Origin: an uncultured Bradyrhizobium sp.
GTDB taxonomy: Bacteria > Pseudomonadota > Alphaproteobacteria > Rhizobiales > Xanthobacteraceae
Length of the DNA: 64,000 nucleotides
Reading direction: 5' to 3'
NCBI RefSeq assembly: GCF_936928535.1
Contig: NZ_CAKZHY010000098.1
Location: 62,001 to 126,000, forward strand
Of this stretch, positions 1 through 8,077 are shown piece after piece; position 1 is the stretch's first letter, and each line of letters starts with the position of its first letter. The translations under genes and the position numbers were made by a program. The notes under the pieces are model-generated. The model made no database searches and was not told the DNA's origin. It saw nothing but the letters and a program-made list of their open reading frames with translations.

Positions 1-983
1 CCCAGCCGGTGCGCGTGATCTACGCCGAAGGCGAGGACGAGCGCGTGCTCCGCGCCACGCAGGTGGTGCTGGAGGAGAAGCTGGCGACGCCGATCCTGGT
101 CGGCCGCCCCTCAGTGGTCGAGGCGCGCATCGAGCGGTTCGGCCTGTCGATCAAGGCGGGCAGGGATTTCGATCTCGTCAATCCCGAGGACGATCCGCGC
201 TACCGCTCCTACGTGCAGTCCTATGTCGAGGTCGCCGGTCGCCGCGGCGTGACGCCGGATGCGGCACGCACAGTGGTACGCACCAACAACACCGTCATCG
301 CCGCGCTCGCGGTGACGCGCGGGGAGGCGGATGCGATGCTCTGCGGCGTCGAAGGCCGCTATATGAGCCATCTGCGTCATGTCCGCGAGATCGTCGGCTT
401 CTCGCCCGGCATCAGCGACTATGCGGCGCTGGCGCTGCTGATCACCAGCAAGGGCGCGTTCTTCATTGCCGACACGCAAGTCAGGCCCAATCCGAGCGCG
501 GAAGAACTTGCCGAGATCGCCTCGCTCGCCGCGGTCCACGTCCAACGCTTCAACATCAAGCCCAAGATCGCTTTCGTCTCGCACTCGGATTTCGGCAGCT
601 ACGATACCGATTCCTCGCGCAAGATGCGCCGGGCGACCCAGCTCTTGAAGGACAAGCATCCCGAGATCGAGGCCGACGGCGAGATGCAGGGCGACACCGC
701 GCTTTCCGCCGCCGCCCGAAAAATGGTGCTGCCGCACTCCAAGCTGGAGGGCGAGGCCAACATCATGATCATGCCGAACCTGGATACTGCCAACGTCGCC
801 TATCAGATGATCAAGTCGCTGGCCGATGCGCTGCCTGTCGGCCCGATCCTGATCGGCCCGGCGCGGACCGCGCATATCCTCACCCCCTCGGTGACCGCGC
901 GCGGCATCCTGAACATGACCGCGGTCGCCGTGGTCGAAGCACAGGAGCGTGCGGCCCGGCAGCAGCCGACGTTGTTTACCTAA
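1..983 (+). CDS. maeB: NADP-dependent malic enzyme, C-terminal part (5' truncated by window edge)
   Basis: The frame is open from the first base to TAA at 981-983, about 326 residues. They match the C-terminal phosphotransacetylase-like domain that follows the catalytic half in large rhizobial malic enzymes: it begins near VIYAEGEDERVLRA, continues with VNPEDDPRYR, and later has GVEGRYMSHLRHVREIVG. In this family the N-terminal half decarboxylates malate to pyruvate, and the PTA-like domain does not transfer phosphate but binds acetyl-CoA as an allosteric effector and supports oligomerisation. The catalytic half lies outside the window. A stand-alone Pta is less likely because the reading frame runs in from upstream and the wording is malic-enzyme-like. 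Confidence 0.88.
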   Translation, partial: QPVRVIYAEGEDERVLRATQVVLEEKLATPILVGRPSVVEARIERFGLSIKAGRDFDLVNPEDDPRYRSYVQSYVEVAGRRGVTPDAARTVVRTNNTVIAALAVTRGEADAMLCGVEGRYMSHLRHVREIVGFSPGISDYAALALLITSKGAFFIADTQVRPNPSAEELAEIASLAAVHVQRFNIKPKIAFVSHSDFGSYDTDSSRKMRRATQLLKDKHPEIEADGEMQGDTALSAAARKMVLPHSKLEGEANIMIMPNLDTANVAYQMIKSLADALPVGPILIGPARTAHILTPSVTARGILNMTAVAVVEAQERAARQQPTLFT

Positions 984-990
984 GGCGGTC

Positions 991-1140
991 TTCGCCTCTC
1001 CCCGCGTGCGGGAGAGGCCGGAATTTGCGAGAGCAAATTCGGGGTGAGGGGGAATCTCCGCGAGTACAACTCGCAACGCAATTGCTGAGGCAGCCCCTCA
1101 CCCCGACCCTCTCCCCGTAAGAACGGGGAGAGGGAGCAGC
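991..1140. repeat. Composite intergenic palindromic repeat
   Basis: Several nested inverted repeats fill the gap between the malic enzyme and doxX. CCTCTCCCCGC pairs with GCGGGAGAGG (995-1017), GAATTTGC pairs with GCAAATTC around a GAGA loop (1021-1040), GGGGTGAGGGG (1041-1051) pairs with CCCCTCACCCC (1094-1104), and CCCTCTCCCCGT (1107-1118) pairs with ACGGGGAGAGGG (1123-1134). This architecture is typical of dispersed non-coding repeats in Bradyrhizobiaceae genomes. As RNA it could also act as a terminator or processing element for the upstream gene. Confidence 0.7.
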
Positions 1141-1248
1141 TGCCCACCGCTTTTGAATAACTTCCACTTTTCCATTTCCCCGTTTGAAAACCGCAGGCGG
1201 ACTCTTCATAATCCTCCGGCGCGTTTGCGTTTTGCCAAGAGGCCGACC

Positions 1249-1701
1249 ATGCCAGCGTTCGTGACTTTCGGGCGAATCCTGTTCGCCGTGCTGTTCATCT
1301 ACACGGGCGCGACCAAGCTCATCGCCATCCAGGCGACGGCCGATTTCATCGCCGGCAAGATCGTGGTGCCCGAAATGGTCGCGCCCTACGCCAAGCAGGT
1401 CGAGACGGCGACCGCGATGACCACGCCGCAGCTGCTGGCGATCGCGATCGGCGGGCTCGAGGTCATCGCGGGCCTGATGATCGCCCTGAATTTCGGGGCG
1501 CGCTTCTTCGCGATGCTGATGGTGATCTACATCGCGATCTCGACCGTGCTGTTCTCCGATTTCTGGAACCAGGCGGCGCCCGAGAACGCGGCGGTAGTGG
1601 TCGATGCGCTGAAGAATCTGTCGATCATCGGCGCGCTGTTCATGATCATGGGCTATGGCCGCGCCACGCGCTCGGCCGAGACCGCCTACGGGGATGTGTA
1701 A
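1249..1701 (+). CDS. DoxX family membrane protein
   Basis: This 150-residue protein has four predicted membrane helices: near 5-22, 62-82, 86-106 and 124-142. The opening FGRILFAVLFIYTGATKL is the classic DoxX start. DoxX-type proteins are small inner-membrane proteins linked to quinone-dependent oxidation or redox stress; the exact reaction here is unknown. The ATG at 1249 was chosen over an in-frame ATG at 1153 because the upstream stretch looks non-coding and this start matches the usual length. It stands alone, convergent with the next gene. Confidence 0.8.
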   Translation: MPAFVTFGRILFAVLFIYTGATKLIAIQATADFIAGKIVVPEMVAPYAKQVETATAMTTPQLLAIAIGGLEVIAGLMIALNFGARFFAMLMVIYIAISTVLFSDFWNQAAPENAAVVVDALKNLSIIGALFMIMGYGRATRSAETAYGDV

Positions 1702-1704
1702 GCG

Positions 1705-2259
1705 CTAATCCGACCGTCGCCACGGCGTAACCGTGACGTCGTAGGCTGCGTCGAGCATGTAAGGCGTGCCCGGCGCCATTCCGTGTGAGGCCAGCACCTC
1801 GTGCGGCGTCCGCCGGGGCACATCGACGAAGCAGCCTTCGCCGCCGGGCAGCCGCACATGAGGGGCCTCCGACAGCCAGAACGTGTCGTAGCGGTCCATG
1901 AACATGTCGAACACATCAGGGCCGCCGATGATTGCGACCCGCCCCGAGGCGACATCGGCAAACGCGCAGGCCTCCTCGAAGCTCGCATGCTCCGGATTCC
2001 ACAGCGTCGCGTTCGGCATCTCGGGATCGACGGTGAGGGCCTTGATCTTGCGGGTCAGGATCAGGCGCTTGCGCTTTGGCGAGTTCGGCTGGCCCTCGTG
2101 GGAGTTGCGGCCGTGCACGATCAGCGCGGTGCCGTCGAGCGCCTGCTCGAAGAACAGCTTGTCGCCCTTAAACTTCAGGCTGTCAGGCATCACATGGCTG
2201 GCGTCGGCAAGCATGCCGTCCGCCGAGACGATGACGTAGCCTTCGAAATGCAACGGCAA
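1705..2259 (-). CDS. Dihydrofolate reductase-like (RibD C-terminal type) reductase
   Basis: The 184-residue protein resembles DHFR/RibD-C oxidoreductases. It has an N-terminal strand with VIVSADGMLAD, a central VHGRNSH element, and GRVAIIGGPDVFDMF near residues 107-121, which is the conserved nucleotide-binding GG segment. It probably reduces a pterin-like or other small substrate with NADPH in the cytoplasm. It starts with TTG at 2259, seven bases after the deacetylase stop, so the two are probably co-transcribed; a second TTG at 2253 is an alternative start. The true folA is normally shorter and better conserved, so no symbol is given. Confidence 0.7.
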   Translation of the reverse strand: MPLHFEGYVIVSADGMLADASHVMPDSLKFKGDKLFFEQALDGTALIVHGRNSHEGQPNSPKRKRLILTRKIKALTVDPEMPNATLWNPEHASFEEACAFADVASGRVAIIGGPDVFDMFMDRYDTFWLSEAPHVRLPGGEGCFVDVPRRTPHEVLASHGMAPGTPYMLDAAYDVTVTPWRRSD

Positions 2260-2266
2260 GTGACGA

Positions 2267-3286
2267 CTATTCGGAGACGGTCGTCACCACGGAATTGACC
2301 GGGCGCGTGCTGACCGTCGGCAGCTTCACGTCCTTCATCAGCTCCTGGTCGTATTCGGGGAGCGAAGCGACCGGCGCCTTGGCGCGCATCGCCACGATCT
2401 TGTAGCCGCCAGCCTTGAGGCGGTTCAGCAGCTCGGGCAGCGCTTCCGCCGTGTGCTTCTGGAAGTCGTGCATCAGGATGATGCCTTTGCCCTTGCTTTC
2501 GAGCTTCTTCATCACGGTCTCGATCACCTTCTCGGGCTTGGAGGCCTTGAAGTCGAAGGAGTCGATGTCGCAGGAGAAGATCGCAACGTTGCGGTTGCCG
2601 AGATAGGTGACCATTTCCGGCGGATGCTGCAACGCCGGGAAGCGGAAGAACGCGGCCGGCGAGATGCCGCCGAGCGCCCACTTCACGGCGCTGATGCCCT
2701 TCTCGATCTCGTCCTTGCGCTGCGCTTCGCTCAGCTTCTTGTCGTTGAGGTTGGCGTGCGACCAGGTGTGGGTGCCGATGGTGTGACCGGCTGCGTAGAC
2801 CTGCTTCAGGAGCTCCGGCTCGTAGGTGGCGTGCTTGCCGATCGAGAAGAAGATGCCGGTGGTGCACTGGTCGGCGAGCGCCTTCAGCACGGCTGGCGTG
2901 TTGTGCGGCCACGGACCGTCGTCGAAGGTCAGCACGACCTCCTTGTCGCGGAGGAAGTCGAGCTCCTTGAAATGCTCGAAGCCGAAACCGGGACCGCCTG
3001 TCGTGTCGATCTCCACGGTGCGGGCGACGCCCAGCGCGTTCGGGTTGTTGCAAGCGGCGCGCGCCGGCTGCGGGGCCTGTTGCGGCGGGGGCGGGAAGGC
3101 TGCGCTCGGTTGCGCGGCTGCTGCTGCCGGCGCTGCGGCTGCTGGCGCTGCGGCTGCCGCCGGCGCTGCCGCGGGAGCGGCCTGGGTGGCGGCTACGGGC
3201 TTTGCGGCCGGGGTTTGCGACCATGCCGCGCCTGTCAGCGCAACAGACATCGCGCTTGCCAAAATCAGTTTTGCCGCCACACGCAT
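2267..3286 (-). CDS. Exported polysaccharide deacetylase (NodB homology domain)
   Basis: The 339-residue protein has an N-terminal signal peptide (about 1-23), a long Ala/Pro linker (24-78) and a NodB domain. The domain shows TFDDGP at 120-125 (general-base and metal Asp), GTHTWSH at 171-177 (metal-binding HxxxH), FRFPA and a terminal LMHD. Such enzymes remove N- or O-acetyl groups from cell-surface polysaccharide or peptidoglycan with a divalent metal. The ATG at 3286 is preceded by GAGGACAACACC, which settles the start over an in-frame codon 24 residues upstream. The Ala-rich linker suggests the domain is spaced away from the membrane. The substrate cannot be deduced. Confidence 0.85.
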   Translation of the reverse strand: MRVAAKLILASAMSVALTGAAWSQTPAAKPVAATQAAPAAAPAAAAAPAAAAPAAAAAQPSAAFPPPPQQAPQPARAACNNPNALGVARTVEIDTTGGPGFGFEHFKELDFLRDKEVVLTFDDGPWPHNTPAVLKALADQCTTGIFFSIGKHATYEPELLKQVYAAGHTIGTHTWSHANLNDKKLSEAQRKDEIEKGISAVKWALGGISPAAFFRFPALQHPPEMVTYLGNRNVAIFSCDIDSFDFKASKPEKVIETVMKKLESKGKGIILMHDFQKHTAEALPELLNRLKAGGYKIVAMRAKAPVASLPEYDQELMKDVKLPTVSTRPVNSVVTTVSE

Positions 3287-3461
3287 GGTGTTGTCCTCGA
3301 GATTGATCCCGTTGTTCCGCCGTGGCTTTTCGCCTCCGGCAAAAACCTTCCTGCCCAAAATATCTTAGCACTCATCCTAGCCTAGATGGTGCTCCATCGC
3401 CATTGCAACGGCTGTTTGGCTGTTCGCCTCAATTGTGCCCAAGCGCGTTGCCGCTGAGACC

Positions 3462-4022
3462 TCAACTATCCGCCAATGCCCGGGCTATCGCGGTTTTGAC
3501 GCGCGTATCGGCCGGCTCCACGGCTGAAGGAAAGACCTCGGCGATATAGCCGTCGCGGCCAACAAGGTATTTGTGGAAGTTCCACTTCGGAACCTCCCTT
3601 GGCCGCGCCTCGGCCGCCCATTTGTAGAAGGGATGGGCCTTCGCCCCCGTCACGACCGCCTTGGCCGCCATCGGGAAGGTAACGTCGTATTGGTGGTGCG
3701 CGGTCTCCGAGATCTCGCTGGTGCCTCCGGGCTCCTGGCTGCCGAAATCGTTGGAGGGCACGCCGATCACGGTGAGGCCGCGCTCGCGAAACTCGCTCCA
3801 GATCTCCTGCAGCCCTGCATATTGCGGGGTGTAACCGCACAGCGAGGCGGTGTTGACCACCAGCAGCGGCTTACCGGTGAAGGCAGCGAGGCGGATATCC
3901 TCGCCTGACAGCGCGGGAAAAGAGAAGGCGTAAGCCGAGATCCGGCTCATGCCGTTATCTGCCCTCGCGCGCGTGGCTGCGGCGAGGAGTGCGCCGGTGA
4001 GTACGGTTCTGCGGTTCAACAT
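3462..4022 (-). CDS. Glutathione peroxidase family protein, exported
   Basis: This 186-residue GPx-fold protein has Cys62 in NTASLCGYTPQY, Gln96 in GVPSNDFGSQEPG and Trp147 in KWNFHKYLV, which is the Cys-type GPx catalytic triad. It reduces hydroperoxides using thioredoxin or glutathione. The N terminus MLNRRTVLTGALLAAATRARA has a twin-arginine followed by a hydrophobic stretch, suggesting Tat export, which is unusual for this mostly cytoplasmic family. GGGGGACA precedes the ATG. Confidence 0.87.
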   Translation of the reverse strand: MLNRRTVLTGALLAAATRARADNGMSRISAYAFSFPALSGEDIRLAAFTGKPLLVVNTASLCGYTPQYAGLQEIWSEFRERGLTVIGVPSNDFGSQEPGGTSEISETAHHQYDVTFPMAAKAVVTGAKAHPFYKWAAEARPREVPKWNFHKYLVGRDGYIAEVFPSAVEPADTRVKTAIARALADS

Positions 4023-4114
4023 AGCGGTGTCCCCCGGATGTGATCCGGGACGCAGCTTACTCCGACGATGCGGCCGGCCTGCTCAACACCGCGTTATCTG
4101 ACGCGGCGGCGCCC

Positions 4115-5767
4115 TCAGTAGAGGCGGACGATGAAGTCGGTGCCTTCGCCTGTTTCGCCCTGGTTGATGCCCTGGTCGGACACGATGACCGAGCCTCCGG
4201 TGGTGAACATCTCGTTGATCTTGGCCATGGCGTCGGCAGGGATCGTGATGCGATCCAGCGCCTCGGCCGGGCTGTCAGGCGTCACCACGGGCTTCGCTGC
4301 GACGGGGATCACGGCGGCGCCACGCTGGCGGCGCGACACATGACCATCGTCTTCGCGCGCCGCGGCGCGGACCGTGACGGGCAGCGACACTACCGACCAA
4401 TGCAACGCATTGGAGTCTGACTTGTCGACCTCGGCCGTGAAGACATGCGTGCCGAGCGGCCGGTCGCTTGCAGCGATCGTGACGGGCACATCGAATAGCG
4501 GCGCAAAGTTCTGCCGCACATAGAGCTTGGAGTCCTTGCGGCTGATGAACACCGCGATCTGGCCGGTCCGCTTCGGCACGTCAGGCTTCACTGAGGGCGC
4601 GGGATCGGCGAGGCGGGTCTGGTCCTTGGTCGCATCCGGCGAAGCAGCCTGCGCGGGCGCGATTGCGGTCACCGGCGCGTCGGGCTTCGTCTCGGTCGCC
4701 GCCGTGTCAGCCTTTGCCGGCTCGGACTGTTCGGGCTTCGCAGCCTCGGATTTGGCGGCCTCAACCTTGTCGGCTGGTTTCTCGTCCGACGTCGCCTTGG
4801 GAGCGTCCGCTGCCTCGGTGGGCTTGGCTTCGGTGCTCGCCGCATCATCGGGCTTGGCAGCTTCGTCAGGCTTGGTGTCGGTCGTCGCGGCTTCGTCGTG
4901 AACCGGCGCATTGCCGGTGGTCACATCCGACATCACGGTGTGGCCAACCGTGGAGCGCAGCTCGAGCACGCCGTCGGCGCTGGCGGTCTTCGTCTCAAGC
5001 GATTTTGTCTCGACGGGTTTCGCGTCGGTGACCTTGGTGTCAGGGGCGCCCTTGTCCGCCTTGTCGCCGACGCTCGTCGTCGGCTCGAGGCTTGCTGCGG
5101 GCTGCGGCGGGACGCGCAGCGAGGCGAGCATCGGATGCGAGAAGTTTTGCGGCGCCATCTGGCCGGGCGTGACGATCACGCGCGCGCCCATCTTGGTCCA
5201 GTTCCACATCTTCACCGCGAATGCCATCGGCATGCGGATGCAGCCGTGCGAGGCCGGATAGCCCGGCAACACGCCGGCATGCATGGCGACACCGGACCAG
5301 GTGATCCGCTGCATGTACGGCATCGGCGCGCCGCTATAGATGTTGGAGTGGTGGAATTTATGCTTCTGGATGACGCTGAACACGCCCATCGGCGTCGAGT
5401 GGCCCTTCATGCCTGTCGACACCGGCGATTCCGCGAAGACGCCGTTGGAGTCGTAGATCGTCACCTTCTGCCGCTCGATCGAGACGACGATGACGAGCGG
5501 GCCTTGCGGCTTCGCGCCGGTCTCTTTCTCGACGACGGTCTCTTTCTTGTTCTTTGCGGCTGCCGAGCTTCGCTTCTGCGGCCTCAGCCGCGGCTCCTCG
5601 ATGTAGCGCTGCTGGCGTGTGTAGGATCCGTCCGAGTAATCCGAATAATAGTAGAACGCGGCTTCCGCCTGGCTCGCCGTTCCGATCGCACCCGCCGCCG
5701 CCAAAATCGCGACCTGCCACAGCCGAGCCGGCGTGGCCGAAAAAGGGGACCCGTTCACGCTATTCAT
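4115..5767 (-). CDS. L,D-transpeptidase (YkuD) with low-complexity central linker
   Basis: About 550 residues: a signal sequence, a YkuD domain (about 88-205), a 200-residue Lys/Ala/Pro/Asp/Glu/Thr-rich linker, and a C-terminal segment that again looks YkuD-like (GQIAVFISRKDSKLYVRQ, then TIPADAMAKINEMF). The catalytic signature is MHAGVLPGYPASHGCIRMP, with His163 and Cys176 counted from the ATG at 5767. These periplasmic enzymes make 3-3 peptidoglycan cross-links or attach proteins to peptidoglycan. The second domain lacks a Ser-His-Gly-Cys motif, so it is probably non-catalytic. An ATG five codons upstream (5782) is an alternative start. Confidence 0.85.
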   Translation of the reverse strand: MNSVNGSPFSATPARLWQVAILAAAGAIGTASQAEAAFYYYSDYSDGSYTRQQRYIEEPRLRPQKRSSAAAKNKKETVVEKETGAKPQGPLVIVVSIERQKVTIYDSNGVFAESPVSTGMKGHSTPMGVFSVIQKHKFHHSNIYSGAPMPYMQRITWSGVAMHAGVLPGYPASHGCIRMPMAFAVKMWNWTKMGARVIVTPGQMAPQNFSHPMLASLRVPPQPAASLEPTTSVGDKADKGAPDTKVTDAKPVETKSLETKTASADGVLELRSTVGHTVMSDVTTGNAPVHDEAATTDTKPDEAAKPDDAASTEAKPTEAADAPKATSDEKPADKVEAAKSEAAKPEQSEPAKADTAATETKPDAPVTAIAPAQAASPDATKDQTRLADPAPSVKPDVPKRTGQIAVFISRKDSKLYVRQNFAPLFDVPVTIAASDRPLGTHVFTAEVDKSDSNALHWSVVSLPVTVRAAAREDDGHVSRRQRGAAVIPVAAKPVVTPDSPAEALDRITIPADAMAKINEMFTTGGSVIVSDQGINQGETGEGTDFIVRLY

Positions 5768-5975
5768 TCCTCGAATCCACAATCCAAATCAGACGTTAGT
5801 GTCGCAGAGGGGATACGCGTTCACCAGCACGGCGGTTCTGCCGTCCGCTACTTTTGTTCAAGACGTAACAAAAAAGCCTCACGGAGCGGTAAACGGCGGT
5901 CGCGCCGGCCTGCCGTCACCTTCCTGACGGGGCCCTCCATGCCTACATAGCTGGGACTTTTTACCGGAGAACTTC

Positions 5976-6524
5976 ATGTCATCTCGTTTCCCCGGTCTTT
6001 CCAGCATCCGCTTGAAAGGCCTCGCTTTATTCCTTCTGGCTACGGCCGTGCCCGCGACCTGCGCGCAAGCCGCGGACGAGCCGGATCTCATCTTCCGCCG
6101 CTCCACCGTGTTCAAATGGATGAGCCCGAATGACAAGCTCGCGACCTACGGCCTCGACGACCCCGAGGTCGAGGGTGTGGCCTGTCATTTCACGGTGCCG
6201 GAAAGGGGCGGCTTCAAGGGCTGGCTGGGACTCGCCGAGGAGGTCTCGGACGTCTCGCTCGCCTGCCGCCAGATCGGGCCGATCAAGTTCAAGGACAAGA
6301 TGGAGCAGGGCGATGACATGTTCCGCAAGCGCCGCTCGCTCTTCTTCAAGAAGATGCAGATCGTGCGCGGCTGCGACGCCAAGCGTAATGTGCTGGTCTA
6401 CATGGTCTATTCGGACAAGCTGATCGAGGGGTCGCCGAAGAACTCGACCTCGACGGTGCCGATCATGCCTTGGGGACCGACGGACGCGAACGTTCAGAAA
6501 TGCGGCGACTTCTTCACTCAGTGA
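5976..6524 (+). CDS. creA: CreA family protein
   Basis: A 182-residue protein with a signal peptide (about 1-33) and the CreA pattern: VFKWMSPNDKLATYGLDDPEVEGVACHFT spread over residues 45-73, then SLACRQIGPI and a C-terminal VPIMPWG. CreA is a widespread periplasmic or inner-membrane protein of unknown biochemical role; it lies in the creABCD locus in enterics but stands alone here. Four conserved Cys residues (71, 88, 129, 177 approximately) could form disulfides. GGAGAACTTC precedes the ATG. Confidence 0.85.
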   Translation: MSSRFPGLSSIRLKGLALFLLATAVPATCAQAADEPDLIFRRSTVFKWMSPNDKLATYGLDDPEVEGVACHFTVPERGGFKGWLGLAEEVSDVSLACRQIGPIKFKDKMEQGDDMFRKRRSLFFKKMQIVRGCDAKRNVLVYMVYSDKLIEGSPKNSTSTVPIMPWGPTDANVQKCGDFFTQ

Positions 6525-6546
6525 CGCCCCTGCGTTCACTCAGTGA
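6513..6546. repeat. 12-bp direct repeat spanning two convergent stop codons
   Basis: TTCACTCAGTGA occurs at 6513-6524 and again at 6535-6546. Each copy is almost self-complementary (TCACT-C-AGTGA). The first contains the creA stop on the plus strand and the second contains the stop of the small minus-strand gene. Confidence 0.7.
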
Positions 6547-6736
6547 TGCGGCTGACGCGCGGCTTCACGAGGTGCGAGCCGGTCAGCCGCACGAACGCTT
6601 GTGGCGCGGCCTCGTAGCCGCGTCCAGACTGCAGCGCCATTGCGCCGGGCGAGCCGGTGCGGTTGCTGATATCCATCTCGGCGCGGTCCGTAGGCTGCGC
6701 CGGTTCGCGCACCGTTGCGCGATCTTGCGCCCTCAT
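6536..6736 (-). CDS. Small hypothetical protein
   Basis: A 66-residue, moderately basic and hydrophilic protein without membrane segments. GAGGG at 6746-6750 lies nine bases before the ATG at 6736, so this start is preferred over an ATG at 6745 that would sit directly on the ribosome site. No family recognised. It is convergent with creA and its stop lies 12 bases beyond the creA stop. Coding status rests on the ribosome site and a plausible composition only. Confidence 0.5.
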   Translation of the reverse strand: MRAQDRATVREPAQPTDRAEMDISNRTGSPGAMALQSGRGYEAAPQAFVRLTGSHLVKPRVSRITE

Positions 6737-6745
6737 GATGGCCAT

Positions 6746-7141
6746 CCCTCAACTATGTGCCCGTTGGCGGGCCTCTCGGCTTCGAAGGTTTCGGTCGCGC
6801 CCGACCAGTCCTGGGTTCACGGTCGGGACCGAGCCTCGTTGGCCGATCTCTTCAGCAGAAAACCGTAAAATGCATGTGAAGCGCTGACGTCGCTGACATG
6901 ACCGCCTCGCCTCATCTGGCGTGGACGCTGGCTCCCATGCCGGTTCAAACCATCAAGCGCCCCATCTGAAATGATTGATGTTTTCGAGGATTTGTTTCGT
7001 CGCGCCACCAGCGACGAAACAATTCTCGCCAGGAATGAAACCATTTTGGGCTTTGGGCGCATCACGGGAGAAACCGCTGATGGTTATCACGGTGACAACG
7101 ACGACGGCGGCACCGCCGCACGCAACTCAGGGACAGAATCC
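6746..7141. other. Intergenic stretch without a convincing gene
   Basis: Short reading frames on both strands lack ribosome sites or recognisable sequence. Base composition is lower in GC than the flanks around 6960-7070. It may hold the promoters of the divergent small genes at 6536-6736 and 7142-7309. Confidence 0.5.
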
Positions 7142-7309
7142 ATGCGCGCGCTCAGCTTCATCCTTGCTTTCGGTTTCGTGCTCGCCGGTTCCTCGCTCGC
7201 CGGCGCGCCGGACGGCAATCTGCCCGGCATCGGGACCTTCCAGTACAGCGGCTCGCCGATCACCACCACGGCGCCGCAGCCGATCGTTTTGGCGGCTGCG
7301 CACTTCTGA
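7142..7309 (+). CDS. Small secreted hypothetical protein
   Basis: A 55-residue product with a clear signal peptide (MRALSFILAFGFVLAGSSLA) and a short mature peptide rich in Gly, Thr and Pro. An AGGGACAG site precedes the ATG at 7142. The frame stays open upstream to 6971, but that extension lacks a ribosome site and would bury the signal peptide. No family recognised. It is followed 28 bases later by another secreted protein gene. Confidence 0.55.
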   Translation: MRALSFILAFGFVLAGSSLAGAPDGNLPGIGTFQYSGSPITTTAPQPIVLAAAHF

Positions 7310-7337
7310 TCCCCCACAAGAAAATCAGCCCGCCATC

Positions 7338-7703
7338 ATGTACCTTCGTTTCTGCGCCGCGGCGTTCCTGTTCCTACTGACCATCGGCTCCGTCCAGGCG
7401 CAGGTGCGCTCGCCGAGCCGGTTGCCGGATCCGCGCACGGAGTTCGTGAGGCAATGTGCGCCGCGCATGCTGGGGCGCTGGGAACATCCGGAAGAAGTGT
7501 GCGGCTGCCTGCATGATCATGCGGCTGCCGTCGTCGAGGATCGCGACCTGCGAGAGGCGCTGCTGCGCGGCATCAGTGAGACCGGTGTTCCCACGATCGA
7601 GACCGATTGGGTGCCGGCGGCAAAGCAAGGCGAGATCGGCGCGACCTTTACCAAGATCGCCAAGCCGACATTGCAGTGCATGTTCGACCCGGCGAAGTCT
7701 TAG
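7338..7703 (+). CDS. Secreted hypothetical protein
   Basis: A 121-residue protein with a signal peptide (about 1-21, ending SVQAQ), followed by a small helical domain with four Cys (FVRQCAPRML, EEVCGCLHDH, TLQCMFD). The Cys pattern resembles small periplasmic helical proteins of rhizobia and suggests disulfides. Function unknown. It probably shares a transcript with the preceding small secreted protein. Confidence 0.65.
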   Translation: MYLRFCAAAFLFLLTIGSVQAQVRSPSRLPDPRTEFVRQCAPRMLGRWEHPEEVCGCLHDHAAAVVEDRDLREALLRGISETGVPTIETDWVPAAKQGEIGATFTKIAKPTLQCMFDPAKS

Positions 7704-7716
7704 GGGTCCATTGCTT

Positions 7717-7750
7717 GAGCATGATCTGGTCGGAAAACCGGATCGTGCTC
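7717..7750. repeat. Intergenic palindrome of the GAGCATGATC type
   Basis: GAGCATGATC (7717-7726) is matched by GATCGTGCTC (7741-7750) around a 14-base loop containing GGAAAACCGG. Palindromes beginning GAGCATGATC and containing a GGAAAACCGG core are abundant in Bradyrhizobium and Rhodopseudomonas intergenic DNA. It lies between convergent genes and could terminate both transcripts. Confidence 0.65.
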
Positions 7751-7751
7751 G

Positions 7752-8009
7752 CTACCTCGACTTCGGACCGAACCGCGGCACGCAGGATGAAGTTCGCGCC
7801 ACGCCCTTGTCCGTCATCTTCGAGCCGCGAACTTCCTTGACCTGTCCGGCCGGGCAGGTTCCGTCATCCACCTGCACGCGCTGGCCGAGCTTGAGATCGA
7901 CGATATCCTGCTCACGCCCAACCGTGGTCGCGTAGGCCGCGGAGGCAAGCGCGGAGGAGATCAAGAGCGCGAGGCAGGCCGCGCGGCCGAATGAGGCGAC
8001 AGATGACAT
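7752..8009 (-). CDS. Small secreted hypothetical protein
   Basis: 85 residues with a signal peptide (about 1-27, ending SAAYA), then a short mature domain containing KLGQRVQVDDGTCPAGQVKEV and a terminal RTSSCVPRFGP, with one pair of Cys likely to form a disulfide. Proteins of this type recur in Bradyrhizobium as short periplasmic proteins of unknown function. It ends one base from the palindrome that separates it from the convergent secreted protein. Confidence 0.65.
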   Translation of the reverse strand: MSSVASFGRAACLALLISSALASAAYATTVGREQDIVDLKLGQRVQVDDGTCPAGQVKEVRGSKMTDKGVARTSSCVPRFGPKSR

Positions 8010-8077
8010 GATGAGAGATCCCGGAATCGATTCCGTGATGGTAAGCAGCAGCTTCCGATTTTGATAGTGAACCTTTG

